A stretch of 62,503 nucleotides of DNA from Salegentibacter flavus (GCF_900115145.1 NZ_FOVL01000020.1:1-62503), one strand, 5' to 3'; positions 9,396 to 18,160 are shown, numbered from the stretch's first letter. Notes: generated by a model from the letters alone, not told the origin. Made by a program: numbers and translations.

Positions 9396-10078
9396 GATGC
9401 AGAAGTCTCTTTGGAGATTATTCTTCCGCCTTTAAGTCTTAAGATTCGCTGGGTTTTTTGGGCGAGTTCCAGGTCGTGGGTGACGATTACCAGGGTGGTA
9501 CCGGCTTCCTTGTTCAATTCAAAAAGAAGTTTCACCACCTTTTCTCCGGTTACGGCATCCAGGTTTCCGGTGGGTTCATCGGCAAACAGGATGGAAGGTT
9601 TGGTGGAAAAGGCCCGCGCCAGAGCCACCCGTTGTTGCTCCCCACCGGAGAGCTGCGAAGGATAATGATCCATCCGGTCTTTTAAACCAACTTTTTCCAA
9701 CAACTCTTTTCCGGTTTTTATCGCATCTTTAGCTCCCTGTAATTCCAGGGGTACGGCTACATTTTCCAGTGCCGTAAGCGTTGGCAGCAGCTGGAAATCC
9801 TGGAATACAAAGCCTACTCGGCGATTCCGCAAAACGGCCCGTTCATCTTCATTTAAATCGCTTAGATCTGTACCGCATAGTTCTATCCTGCCGGAATCGG
9901 CCTGGTCCAGACCCGCGCACAGCCCAAGCAGGGTGGTTTTTCCACTTCCCGAAGGCCCAACAATGGCAAAGCTTTCCCGTTCTTCAATATCAAAGCTGAT
10001 GTCCTGCAGAACCTTTAATCTTTTTGATCCGCTGGAATAGCTTTTCTCCAGCTGCTGTACGTTTAATATCTTTGCCAT
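9392..10078 (-). CDS. ybbA: ABC transporter ATP-binding protein (YbbA/LolD-like)
   Basis: A 228-residue nucleotide-binding protein with Walker A GPSGSGKTT (41-49), Q-loop in VFQDFQLLPTLTALENV, signature LSGGEQQRVALARA, Walker B ILFADEPTGNLD and the H-loop in VIVTHDLELA. This is the MacB/LolD/FtsE group that partners FtsX-type permeases. It is the first gene of a two-gene operon with ybbP (ATGA overlap) and is read divergently from tesA, 69 bases away. It powers the permease on the cytoplasmic side. Confidence 0.92.
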   Translation of the reverse strand: MAKILNVQQLEKSYSSGSKRLKVLQDISFDIEERESFAIVGPSGSGKTTLLGLCAGLDQADSGRIELCGTDLSDLNEDERAVLRNRRVGFVFQDFQLLPTLTALENVAVPLELQGAKDAIKTGKELLEKVGLKDRMDHYPSQLSGGEQQRVALARAFSTKPSILFADEPTGNLDAVTGEKVVKLLFELNKEAGTTLVIVTHDLELAQKTQRILRLKGGRIISKETSAS

Positions 10079-10147
10079 CTTAGGTCGTATAATTTTTTTA
10101 CCGATCTCACAAAATAAAGAAATGATTTTGATTATAATCCCACTGCT

Positions 10148-10837
10148 ATGAGAAACATGCCTATCCTGACGATTTTTTTATCCTTTTTACTCCTTACCTC
10201 TTGCGGGGAATCCGCAGAAAAAGAGGAAAAAGGACCTGCTGAAGAAACTGCTGAAACCGATCTTCCACAGAAAAATGAGGAAGAAAAAACTATCCTTTTC
10301 TTCGGAACCAGTCTCACCGCAGGCCTCGGCCTGGAACCGGAACAGGCATATCCGGCCGTGATTCAGCAGAAACTAGATTCTCTGGGGCTTGATTATGAAG
10401 TGGTGAATGCCGGATTAAGTGGAGAGACCACAGCCAGCGGAAGGAACAGGATCAATTGGGTGCTTAACCAAAACGTAGATGTTTTTGTATTGGAGCTCGG
10501 GGCGAACGATGGTCTTCGGGGCGTGCCTCTGGAAGAAACCCGAAAGAACTTGCGGGAGATCATAGAGATAGTGCGGGAAAAGAATCCCGATACCCGGATC
10601 ATTCTTGCTGGAATGCAGATCCCGCCGAATATGGGCGAGGAATATACCTCCGAATTCCGAAATATTTTCCCTGAGTTGGCTGAAGAATACGATCTGGAAA
10701 TGATCCCTTTTCTCCTGGAAGATGTTGCCGGAATTCCAAATCTGAATCAGCAGGATGGAATTCACCCAACCGCCGAAGGTCAGAAAATAATGGCTGAAAA
10801 TGTTTGGGAAGTTCTGGAGTCTGAATTACCGGAATAA
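10148..10837 (+). CDS. tesA: Arylesterase / lysophospholipase of the SGNH family (TesA-like), lipoprotein
   Basis: A 229-residue SGNH hydrolase. Block I reads FFGTSLTAGLG, so the usual GDS is GTS here, with Ser55 as nucleophile. Block III is GANDGLRG and block V is DGIHPTAEG, carrying the Asp and His of the triad near 204-208. The N-terminus is a lipoprotein signal (lipobox LTSC, Cys19) with an acidic linker, so the enzyme should be anchored in the envelope, unlike soluble periplasmic E. coli TesA. It hydrolyses acyl esters, thioesters or lysophospholipids. The divergent ybbA-ybbP pair gives the same gene order as in proteobacteria. Confidence 0.88.
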   Translation: MRNMPILTIFLSFLLLTSCGESAEKEEKGPAEETAETDLPQKNEEEKTILFFGTSLTAGLGLEPEQAYPAVIQQKLDSLGLDYEVVNAGLSGETTASGRNRINWVLNQNVDVFVLELGANDGLRGVPLEETRKNLREIIEIVREKNPDTRIILAGMQIPPNMGEEYTSEFRNIFPELAEEYDLEMIPFLLEDVAGIPNLNQQDGIHPTAEGQKIMAENVWEVLESELPE

Positions 10838-10845
10838 GTCCGGCT

Positions 10846-11043
10846 GTTTCTAAACAGCCGTTGCATTCAGCTTCACCTCATAGGGAAAAGCAAAAGCGGA
10901 AATTTCCTGGCCGCTAAGCCAGGTCTGCCGATCTTCTTTTTTTAAAACTACGGGCACGCGTTTCTTACTGTTGTGAATTTCACTCATCAGGTCATTGGCT
11001 CATTGGTTTCAGGATTGGTCCAGCTGGAATAGATCCCGAATCA
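10846..11043 (-). pseudogene. Decayed SRAP (YedK/HMCES) gene, C-terminal fragment
   Basis: Read on the minus strand, FGIYSSWTNPETNEPMT is followed, after a small deletion that shifts the frame, by MSEIHNSKKRVPVVL and DRQTWLSGQE. These match the C-terminal part of SRAP proteins (GLWE-W... ILTTxAN ... IHNRMPVIL ... WL). The ILTT-AN stretch is missing and the N-terminal part with the catalytic Cys2 is absent. SRAP proteins crosslink to abasic sites in single-stranded DNA; this copy cannot be functional. CGGCTGTTT and AAACAGCCG (10841-10860) form a hairpin next to it that may end the tesA transcript. Confidence 0.6.
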
Positions 11044-11126
11044 TTGGCACAACAACCGGTTAAACCTTATTAAGCCCGATTGCCAAAATAATTTTCTTTA
11101 ATTTGTCAAAAATCCGACTTCCTGTT

Positions 11127-12191
11127 ATGATCAAATATCTGAAACTCCTTCTTTTTATTGGCTTATTTTTTTCCGCAGAAACTTATGCCCAGGACACTTT
11201 GGCTTCCACAAGTGAAAAACTACAGATAGGGATCACCGAAACTCCTCCTTTTGTAGTAAAAGATAATGGGGAATATTCCGGGCTAAGTATTTCATCCTGG
11301 GAACTAGTCAACGAAGAGCTTGGCGCCGATTATGAATTCAAGGCTTATCCTTCTTTGATAGGCCTGATGGATGCCGTGGAGAAAGGGGAAGTAGATTTTA
11401 GTATCAATCCCGTTACGGTTACCGATTTGCGGATGCAACGAATGGATTTCTCTCAGCCCTATTTTATTTCGTTTACCGGGGTTGCCAAAAAGAGTGAAAC
11501 CATGATATGGACTTATCTGGCCAATCTTTTTAGTTGGAATTTCATAAAAGGTATCCTGATCCTTTTGGGAGTTATCCTGCTTTTTGGTTTCCTGGTTTGG
11601 ATCTTTGAACATAAGAAGAACAAAGAGGAGTTTGGTCCGGGAGCCCGCGGAATCCTTCAGGGATTCTGGTGGAGTGCGGTTACGATGACCACTGTTGGTT
11701 ATGGGGATAAAGCCCCCAGGACTTTCGGCGGTAGGTTTATCGGGCTTATCTGGATGTTTATGGCTATAGTTATGATTTCGGGGCTTACCGCGGGAATCGC
11801 TTCTTCTCTAACCGTACAGAGTATTTCTGATGAGATAACCTCGGTAGAGGATCTCAAGCGCTTTGATGTGGTTACCGTAACCGGTTCCAGTGCCCTGGAA
11901 TTGCTCGATCAATATGCTGTTAAAACCGAAGAGGTTGCTGACGAAAGGCAGGGGATTCAGGATATTTTAGACGGAAAGTCAAGCCTTTTTGTATACGACC
12001 AGCCTATCCTTAAATATGAGATAGACCGAAGAGACCTGGGTGACGAACTCGAAGTGCTGCAGCAAACGCTTAAGAGGGATTATTACGGCTACAGTTTCCC
12101 AAAGGGCTCTCCCTTGCTTAAAAAAATAGATCCAATTCTGGTAGGCACCCTAAAAACTTTGGAGTGGAATAATCTCCTGGAAGAATATTAA
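11127..12191 (+). CDS. GluR0-like ligand-gated potassium channel
   Basis: A 354-residue prokaryotic ionotropic glutamate receptor type. Order: signal peptide (1-22), first lobe S1 of a family-3 solute-binding domain (about 32-125, including VTDLRMQRMDFSQPYF), membrane helix M1 (139-160), pore loop with the K+ selectivity filter TVGYGD (189-194), M2 (203-223), then lobe S2 (about 230-350). The binding domain is split by the pore exactly as in Synechocystis GluR0 (397 residues). The likely role is an amino-acid-gated K+ channel in the inner membrane with the ligand domain in the periplasm. The ATG at 11127 is preferred over the TTG 24 bases upstream because it opens the signal peptide. The ligand is not deducible. 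Confidence 0.85.
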   Translation: MIKYLKLLLFIGLFFSAETYAQDTLASTSEKLQIGITETPPFVVKDNGEYSGLSISSWELVNEELGADYEFKAYPSLIGLMDAVEKGEVDFSINPVTVTDLRMQRMDFSQPYFISFTGVAKKSETMIWTYLANLFSWNFIKGILILLGVILLFGFLVWIFEHKKNKEEFGPGARGILQGFWWSAVTMTTVGYGDKAPRTFGGRFIGLIWMFMAIVMISGLTAGIASSLTVQSISDEITSVEDLKRFDVVTVTGSSALELLDQYAVKTEEVADERQGIQDILDGKSSLFVYDQPILKYEIDRRDLGDELEVLQQTLKRDYYGYSFPKGSPLLKKIDPILVGTLKTLEWNNLLEEY

Positions 12192-12370
12192 ATAGCCTTT
12201 TTATCAGAAATTTAGGTCCCGGAAACCTGGACATAGGATTCTATATCCTTAAAATTAAAAATTAGATAACCTTGGCTTTACACAGTATTGCTGCATTTAC
12301 GGCATATTTGTACTTCTGATATGCATTCAGGATTTCATACCATCTTTGTTTTTGTCGATTGAGATGTATG

Positions 12371-12400
12371 TAGGTTGCCTCGGCCAGGCAACCTTTTTTT
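12371..12400 (+). terminator. Strong rho-independent terminator
   Basis: AGGTTGCC and GGCAACCT form the stem around a 6-base loop, followed by seven T. It lies 180 bases after the GluR0-like gene and 40 bases before the putative Pho box, so it isolates the phosphate operon. The distance leaves room for an untranslated tail or a small RNA ending here. Confidence 0.8.
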
Positions 12401-12439
12401 AATTTTAGCAGTTTGCTTTTTACTGAACCATAATTTGCA

Positions 12440-12474
12440 CTTAACTTTGGCTTAACATTAAGGTTGGTTATTTG
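12440..12474 (+). promoter_or_regulatory. Candidate Pho box and -7 region of the phosphate operon
   Basis: CTTAAC occurs at 12440-12445 and again at 12451-12456, an 11-base period. This spacing is the hallmark of PhoB-type tandem half-sites (7-bp repeats every 11 bp), although the E. coli consensus CTGTCAT is not conserved. A TTATTTG element about 12 bases downstream could be the -7 box, so the repeats would occupy the -33 position, as in PhoB-activated promoters. The regulator is inferred; no phoB/phoR is in this window. Confidence 0.45.
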
Positions 12475-12497
12475 CAGTGACAAAAACAAAGAAAATT

Positions 12498-13703
12498 ATG
12501 GAAATCAGAAAAGGCCTAACGACCTTAACTATTATTTTATTGGCATCACTTAATATGCAATCACAAGACCTTTCAGAAAACACCTTCGGGAAAGGCCTTA
12601 TTAATATTGTGGCAAAAGATAGCTCCTATAGTATGAGTTTTGCCGCGAGATTTCAGTCTCTATATACTTCCGAGTGGGAATTTCCTCATTACGAAGATTT
12701 CGAAACCGGAGAATCTAATATGCTGATTAGACGTTCCCGGTTAAAATTCGGTGGATTTGCCTTAACTCCAAAACTTGAATATAAGATAGAAATAGGCCTG
12801 TCCAACCGGGATATTTCGGGTGGTTCAAAATATACCGGTAATACTCCACGTTACATTCTTGATGCGGTACTTAAATGGAACTTTTATGAGAACTTCGAAC
12901 TCTGGGCTGGTCAAACCAAGCTTCCGGGGAACCGCGAAAGGGTAATCTCTTCGGCGAACCTGGAGACTGTAGATCGTTCTCTGGTGAATAGCCGTTTCAA
13001 CGTCGATAGGGAAATGGGAGTTCAACTGCACCATTTTATTGACCTGGGTAACGACTTTATTATTAAGGAAGCCCTGGCCTTTTCCCAGGGGGAAGGTAGA
13101 AATGTGACCACTGGAAATGAAGGTGGATTTCAATACACCGGAAGGTTGGAAGCCCTGCCTTTTGGAAATTTCGATGACTACAAAGGAGCCGATCTTAAAA
13201 GAGAACCGGAACCTAAACTTGGAGTGGGAGTGGCCTATGACTACAATAACGATGCGGTTAGAACCAGGTCCAACTCCGGAGCTTATATGGAAACCGATGC
13301 CGGACTTTTTGAAACCGACATCAAAACTCTTTTCCTGGATGCTATGTTTAAATACCGCGGCTGGTCGGTTATGGCTGAATATGCCAAACGTACTGCCGAT
13401 GAAGCTCAAGCGGTGAATTCTGATGGTACCCCTACCGGAGATGTCGTAAATGTAGGGGAAGGTTTTAACCTGCAAACTGGATATGTATTTAAGAATAACT
13501 TTCAGCTTACAGGGCGTTACACCAGTCTTGATAAAGCTGCTGGAATAAGCGGTCTTGGAATTCAGGACCAGTACACCCTTGGGCTTTCAAAATATATTGT
13601 GGGGCACAAACTAAAAGTACAAACCGACCTTAGCCTCAATAATTATGAGGATGATATAGACAATAGTTTAATGTTTAGATTTCAAATTGATTTTCACTTT
13701 TAA
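12498..13703 (+). CDS. Phosphate-selective porin O/P family protein
   Basis: A 401-residue outer-membrane barrel of the OprO/OprP family. Signal peptide at 1-23 (ending NMQSQ), then a beta-rich chain with the family's SSYSMSFAARFQ start, RRSRLKFGGFALTPK and GQTKLPGNRE, and a terminal strand ending in FQIDFHF, a typical C-terminal aromatic. It should form anion pores for (poly)phosphate uptake. The ATG at 12498 is chosen over the GTG 21 bases upstream because it begins the signal peptide. It is the first gene of the operon, 12 bases before pstS. Confidence 0.88.
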   Translation: MEIRKGLTTLTIILLASLNMQSQDLSENTFGKGLINIVAKDSSYSMSFAARFQSLYTSEWEFPHYEDFETGESNMLIRRSRLKFGGFALTPKLEYKIEIGLSNRDISGGSKYTGNTPRYILDAVLKWNFYENFELWAGQTKLPGNRERVISSANLETVDRSLVNSRFNVDREMGVQLHHFIDLGNDFIIKEALAFSQGEGRNVTTGNEGGFQYTGRLEALPFGNFDDYKGADLKREPEPKLGVGVAYDYNNDAVRTRSNSGAYMETDAGLFETDIKTLFLDAMFKYRGWSVMAEYAKRTADEAQAVNSDGTPTGDVVNVGEGFNLQTGYVFKNNFQLTGRYTSLDKAAGISGLGIQDQYTLGLSKYIVGHKLKVQTDLSLNNYEDDIDNSLMFRFQIDFHF

Positions 13704-13715
13704 TACTAAAAAACA

Positions 13716-14654
13716 ATGAAAAAAATTCTATTTACAAGCGCAATGGCATTCCTGATGTTTGCCTGCGGAAATAATAAGAAGGATAGCAGTGGTTCCGGCA
13801 TTTCCATCGATGGTTCAAGTACAGTTTATCCTGTAACTGAAGCAATAGCCGAAGAATACAGAAATGAAGATTCAGAAGTAGATGTAACCATTGGGGTTTC
13901 AGGTACCGGAGGTGGTTTTCAAAAATTTGGCCGTGGTGATATAGATATTGCCAATGCTTCCAGATCTATTAAAGAGGATGAAAAAGCTATAGCCGCCGAG
14001 AACAACATTAAATTCATTGAACTCGAGGTAGCTTATGATGGCCTTGCCGTTATAGCTCACCCTGAAAATGACTGGTTAGACTGTATTACAGTTGAAGAAC
14101 TTAAAACGATCTGGGAACCTGCAGCCCAGGGGAAGATCAAACGTTGGAACCAGATCAGGTCTGAATGGCCCGATGAAGAGATCCATTTATATGGTCCCGG
14201 AGTAGCCTCTGGTACTTTCGATTATTTTACCGAAGCTATCAATGGAAAAAGTGGTAGCAGCCGTGGAGACTATACCGCCAGTGAAGATGATAACGTCCTG
14301 GTACAGGGTGTTTCCGGAGATAAATACGGCCTTGGCTTCTTTGGATTGGCTTACTACGCAGAAAACAGCAACAAACTTAAATTAGTTGGCGTAGATGGAG
14401 GAGAAGGTTGTGTTGAGCCTACTGCAGAAACAGTGAGCAATGGTTCTTACGCGCCGCTTTCAAGACCTTTGTTTGTATATGTGAATAGTTCTTCTATTCA
14501 GAATAATCCTAAGGTGATAGACTTTATGGAGTTTTATCTTGAAGAAGTACCTTCTCTATTGAAAGATGTTGGTTATGTTCCCTTAACAGAGGAAGAATAT
14601 AAAAGAGAAAGAAAGAAGTTTAGTAATTTTGTTGAGCAAAATAAGGCAGAATAA
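13716..14654 (+). CDS. pstS: Phosphate ABC transporter substrate-binding lipoprotein PstS
   Basis: A 312-residue phosphate-binding protein. The lipobox MFAC puts the lipidated Cys at 17, so it is anchored at the outer face of the inner membrane or in the periplasm. The phosphate-binding loops are readable: DGSSTVYP with the adjoining TEA, SGTGGGF, NASR and the later SGTFDYF. It captures inorganic phosphate for PstCAB. It follows the porin by 12 bases and precedes pstC by 63 bases containing a hairpin that may limit read-through. Confidence 0.95.
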   Translation: MKKILFTSAMAFLMFACGNNKKDSSGSGISIDGSSTVYPVTEAIAEEYRNEDSEVDVTIGVSGTGGGFQKFGRGDIDIANASRSIKEDEKAIAAENNIKFIELEVAYDGLAVIAHPENDWLDCITVEELKTIWEPAAQGKIKRWNQIRSEWPDEEIHLYGPGVASGTFDYFTEAINGKSGSSRGDYTASEDDNVLVQGVSGDKYGLGFFGLAYYAENSNKLKLVGVDGGEGCVEPTAETVSNGSYAPLSRPLFVYVNSSSIQNNPKVIDFMEFYLEEVPSLLKDVGYVPLTEEEYKRERKKFSNFVEQNKAE

Positions 14655-14673
14655 TATAATCTTTAAGGAAATT

Positions 14674-14700
14674 ACCGGATCCTTTTAGGGTCCGGATTTT
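14674..14700 (+). terminator. Intercistronic hairpin between pstS and pstC
   Basis: CCGGATCC pairs with GGGTCCGG (one G-U pair) around TTTTA, followed by ATTTT. A weak terminator or 3'-end stabiliser in this place would give more PstS than the membrane components, as is usual for binding-protein transporters. Confidence 0.6.
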
Positions 14701-14717
14701 CCATATAATAATTTTAT

Positions 14718-15596
14718 ATGCGGAAATTTAAAGAGGTCTTTATCGAAAAGAGCCTGCTAACCAGCGCGCTGATCACCATCCTGATTACTCTGGGGATTAT
14801 CCTGGTTCTCTCGTTGGAAGCGGTGAATTTCTTCAGGGAAGTTCCTATTATTGATTTCCTTACCGATACGCAATGGACTCCATTGTTTACCGATAAGCAT
14901 TTTGGGATTATGCCCCTGCTTTCCGGTACTTTGCTTACTTCTTTTATTGCTATTGCCTTTGCGGTACCTGTTGGTCTTAGCATTAGCATTTACATAAGTG
15001 AATACGCACCCCGAAGCTTTAGAAAATCAATAAAACCGGCCCTTGAATTACTGGCAGCCGTTCCAACCGTTGTTTATGGTTTTTTCGCATTAACGGTGGT
15101 AACCCCTTTTCTGCAAAGTTTTATCCCCGGACTTTCGGGTTTTAACTCTCTATCAGCCGGTTTGGTAATGGGAATAATGATTATCCCCTTTGTCTCTTCC
15201 CTGAGTGAGGATGCTTTGCATGCCGTTCCAAATTCTTTACGGGAAGCAGCCTACGGAATGGGCTCTACAAAACTTCAAAATTCATTCAGGGTTTTGGTGC
15301 CTGCAGCCTCATCCGGAATAATTGTATCTATTATCCTGGCTATTTCCAGGGCGATTGGGGAAACGATGATCGTGGCTATCGCAGCGGGCCAACAACCCCG
15401 TTTAACGATGGACCCTACCGTGCCCGTAGAAACCATTACTGCCTATATTGTACAGGTGAGCCTGGGGGATGTGGAACACGGCAGCCTGGAGTATCGAACT
15501 ATTTTCGCAGCAGGGATCACCCTGTTCATTTTCACCTTCCTGCTTAATACTTTTAGTTATAAGATCAGGAAAAAATTCAGGGAGAAATATGAATAA
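14718..15596 (+). CDS. pstC: Phosphate ABC transporter permease PstC
   Basis: A 292-residue permease with six membrane segments and the BPD inner-membrane signature around EAAYGMGSTKLQNSFRVLVP and AISRAIGETM. It forms the channel together with PstA. The gene ends eight bases inside pstA, showing translational coupling. Length and motifs are typical for the family. Confidence 0.95.
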   Translation: MRKFKEVFIEKSLLTSALITILITLGIILVLSLEAVNFFREVPIIDFLTDTQWTPLFTDKHFGIMPLLSGTLLTSFIAIAFAVPVGLSISIYISEYAPRSFRKSIKPALELLAAVPTVVYGFFALTVVTPFLQSFIPGLSGFNSLSAGLVMGIMIIPFVSSLSEDALHAVPNSLREAAYGMGSTKLQNSFRVLVPAASSGIIVSIILAISRAIGETMIVAIAAGQQPRLTMDPTVPVETITAYIVQVSLGDVEHGSLEYRTIFAAGITLFIFTFLLNTFSYKIRKKFREKYE

Positions 15597-16443
15597 TATA
15601 AAAGCCAACCGACTCAAAGATCAGATCTTTAAGTTCTGGGGAATAGCCTGTACTCTTTTAGGACTGGTTTTACTTGCTATCTTTATAGGTTCTATTCTCA
15701 TAGACGGTCTGCAAAGAATTGACTGGGACTTTATTACCAGCCTTCCCTCCCGTAAGGCGGAAAGAGCCGGGATTTATACCGCCCTTATGGGAAGTGTGTG
15801 GGTACTGGTTCTAACTACCATTATCGCACTGCCATTGGGAATAGCTGCTGCGATCTATCTTGAAGAATACGCCAGAAAAGGCAAGCTCTCGTCGCTGCTT
15901 GAAGTGAATATCTCCAACCTTGCGGGGGTGCCCTCAATTATTTATGGCTTGCTGGGACTTGAAATTTTTGTACGTATATTGGAAATGGGCTCCAGTGTGC
16001 TGGCCGGGAGTTTTACCCTGGCTTTGCTCATCCTGCCCATTGTAATAGTCTCTACCAGGGAGGCGATAAAAGCAGTGCCTCAATCGGTGAGAGATGGTTC
16101 TTTTGCCCTGGGAGCTTCAAAATGGCAAACCGTCGCCCGGCAGTTATTGCCGGCCTCCTTTGGAGGGATACTAACCGGGGTTATTCTTGCGCTTTCAAGA
16201 GCAGTAGGAGAAACCGCCCCGCTTATCGTGATAGGGGCCCTAACCTATGTACCATTTGCTCCGGAATCTCCAATGGATGAATTTTCGGTCTTGCCTATTC
16301 AGATCTTTAACTGGATCTCAAGACCGCAAGAGGGCTTTGAAGTAAATGCCGCCGCAGCGATTATAATTTTATTATTAATAACTTTCCTGATGAATGGAAT
16401 AGCTGTTTTCTTCAGAAATAAATGGCAGAAAAAATTAGGATAA
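15589..16443 (+). CDS. pstA: Phosphate ABC transporter permease PstA
   Basis: A 284-residue permease partner of PstC with six membrane helices and the EAA-type loop SVRDGSFALGASKWQTVARQ followed by ALSRAVGETAPL. The ATG at 15589 is used because it overlaps the end of pstC by 8 bases and gives the normal family length; the longer frame upstream is pstC read in another phase. pstB follows with no gap. Confidence 0.95.
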   Translation: MNNIKANRLKDQIFKFWGIACTLLGLVLLAIFIGSILIDGLQRIDWDFITSLPSRKAERAGIYTALMGSVWVLVLTTIIALPLGIAAAIYLEEYARKGKLSSLLEVNISNLAGVPSIIYGLLGLEIFVRILEMGSSVLAGSFTLALLILPIVIVSTREAIKAVPQSVRDGSFALGASKWQTVARQLLPASFGGILTGVILALSRAVGETAPLIVIGALTYVPFAPESPMDEFSVLPIQIFNWISRPQEGFEVNAAAAIIILLLITFLMNGIAVFFRNKWQKKLG

Positions 16444-17244
16444 ATGACGCAACAAGTGAACGATAATATTGTAGATAAATCTATTAAACGAGTGCATAAA
16501 CTGGAAGCCAAAGGAGTAAAGGTCTTTTATGACGATTTTGAGGCTATAAAGGGCATAGATATGCAGATCAAGGCCAATAAGGTTACCGCTTTTATAGGTC
16601 CTTCCGGTTGTGGAAAGTCTACTTTTCTCAGGCTTTTTAACAGGATGAACGACTATGTGGACGGCTTCAGGATGGAAGGTGAAATTCTGATAGACGGTGA
16701 GAATATCTATAAAAAGAAGGTGAACGTAGAGCAACTGAGGAAGCAGGTGGGAATGGTTTTTCAGAAACCTAATCCTTTTCCAAAATCTATCTATGAGAAT
16801 GTAGCCTACGGCCTGAAGATACAGGGCATAAAGGATAAAAAGTACCTGAAGGAAAAAGTGGAGGACTCTCTGAAACAGGTGGCCCTTTGGGATGAGGTAA
16901 AGGACGATCTCAACAAATCGGCGATGGCTCTTTCGGGTGGACAGCAGCAACGGCTTTGTATTGCCCGTACCCTCGCGGTAGAGCCTTCCATCATTTTAAT
17001 GGATGAGCCTACTTCTGCACTCGATCCGCTTTCAACGGCAAAGATCGAGGAACTCATCTACGAGCTGAAACAGAAATACACGATTGTGATCGTAACACAC
17101 AATATGCAACAGGCAGGTAGGATTAGCGATTACACCGCATTTTTCTATCTTGGGGAATTAATAGAGTACGATAAATCAAAAAAACTCTTTACAAATCCTG
17201 AAAAACAGCAAACAGAGAATTATATTACAGGTAGGTTCGGATAA
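16444..17244 (+). CDS. pstB: Phosphate ABC transporter ATP-binding protein PstB
   Basis: A 266-residue ATPase with Walker [10 protein letters not shown] (52-60), the PstB-specific [16 protein letters not shown] at the Q-loop, signature [13 protein letters not shown], Walker [13 protein letters not shown] and the H-loop IVTHNM. It drives phosphate import through PstCA. It begins directly after the pstA stop and is followed by phoU after 12 bases. Confidence 0.97.
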   Translation: MTQQVNDNIVDKSIKRVHKLEAKGVKVFYDDFEAIKGIDMQIKANKVTAFIGPSGCGKSTFLRLFNRMNDYVDGFRMEGEILIDGENIYKKKVNVEQLRKQVGMVFQKPNPFPKSIYENVAYGLKIQGIKDKKYLKEKVEDSLKQVALWDEVKDDLNKSAMALSGGQQQRLCIARTLAVEPSIILMDEPTSALDPLSTAKIEELIYELKQKYTIVIVTHNMQQAGRISDYTAFFYLGELIEYDKSKKLFTNPEKQQTENYITGRFG

Positions 17245-17256
17245 AAAACACGTATT

Positions 17257-17940
17257 ATGATAAGTTTAGATCAACATAAAGAAGCTTTAAATCAGGCCGG
17301 GCTTGAAATGCTTCAACTTTGTAACAAACAATTGGAGAACACCCGGGAAGCCTTTTTTACTCACGACAGTGAATTAGCAGAAGAGGTGATTCATACTGAA
17401 AACAGGGTGAATGCTCTTGATCTTAGAATAGACCGCGATTGTGAGCGCTTCATCGCCCTTCATAATCCGGTTGCCAGCGACCTGCGGTTTGCCCTGGCCC
17501 TGCGGAAAATAAATTTCGATCTGGAAAGAGTAGGGGATCATGCCTACGGGATCTCTAAATATATCGTGGAACTCGACACGCCCATAGACAAAAAAGTTCT
17601 TGAAATGATGCGGGTTGAGGAAATGTTCGATGCAGCGCTTTCTATGCTGGAAGATATCACCGATTCCTATGAGGAGGTGGATACCAAAATGGCCAGAAAG
17701 GTGTTTAAGAAAGATAAAACTCTTAACCAGATCAATATGGACTCCTTCGGAATTATTTCTGAAGAAGTGCAAAAAGATCCTAAGCTTATCAACCAGTTCC
17801 TGCTGCTCTTCTCGGTGATCAAGAAACTGGAACGCATAGGAGACCTTATTACCAATATCGCAGAAGAGATTATCTTCTACAGCGAAGCCGAGGTGATGAA
17901 ACACCGCAAGAAGAAAAAAGTAAGACGTAGCAAAGACTAA
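17257..17940 (+). CDS. phoU: Phosphate signalling protein PhoU
   Basis: A 227-residue all-helical protein with two PhoU repeats (about 15-105 and 120-215), each carrying the conserved metal-cluster region (HNPVASDLRFALAL with ERVGDHAYGI in the first; VIKKLERIGDLITNIAEE in the second). PhoU links the Pst transporter to the sensor kinase and represses the Pho response when phosphate is sufficient. It is the last gene of the operon and has its own terminator. Confidence 0.95.
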   Translation: MISLDQHKEALNQAGLEMLQLCNKQLENTREAFFTHDSELAEEVIHTENRVNALDLRIDRDCERFIALHNPVASDLRFALALRKINFDLERVGDHAYGISKYIVELDTPIDKKVLEMMRVEEMFDAALSMLEDITDSYEEVDTKMARKVFKKDKTLNQINMDSFGIISEEVQKDPKLINQFLLLFSVIKKLERIGDLITNIAEEIIFYSEAEVMKHRKKKKVRRSKD

Positions 17941-17971
17941 ATCTGATATTTTCAGAATCGATTTATATCAA

Positions 17972-18001
17972 AAACCGGCAGGCCTTCCTGTCGGTTTTTT
18001 T
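17972..18001 (+). terminator. Terminator of the phosphate operon
   Basis: AAACCGGCAGG and CCTGTCGGTTT (one G-U pair) form a stem around CCTT, followed by a T-run. It lies 31 bases past the phoU stop. Confidence 0.88.
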
Positions 18002-18039
18002 GTTTTAAAAAACAGTGTGATTAAAACTATTGTTGACTT

Positions 18040-18160
18040 CGGAAGGTCCCGATGTCCAGCGGGTCCCGATATTATCGGGAATATCGGGAAGTGTTGTGGA
18101 GTTCGTAATATCAAGCAGTTCCCGATACATCCCGAAAGCCTTCGGGATGAAGACTGCTCC
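18040..18160. repeat. Cluster of CCCGA-based inverted repeats
   Basis: The stretch carries TCCCGATA/TATCGGGA palindromes and a nested hairpin: AGCAGT (18114-18119) with ACTGCT (18153-18158) outside, and ATCCCGAA (18129-18136) with TTCGGGAT (18141-18148) inside. CCGAAAGCCTTCGG-type hairpins are common between genes in this bacterial group. No coding frame is credible here. Confidence 0.55.

Noticed and set aside
12262-12489. 75-residue minus-strand open frame
   Set aside because: It runs through a terminator and the phosphate promoter region, has no family resemblance and no promoter.
16435-16950. 171-residue frame opposite pstB
   Set aside because: Antisense shadow of a well-supported gene, without a recognisable product.
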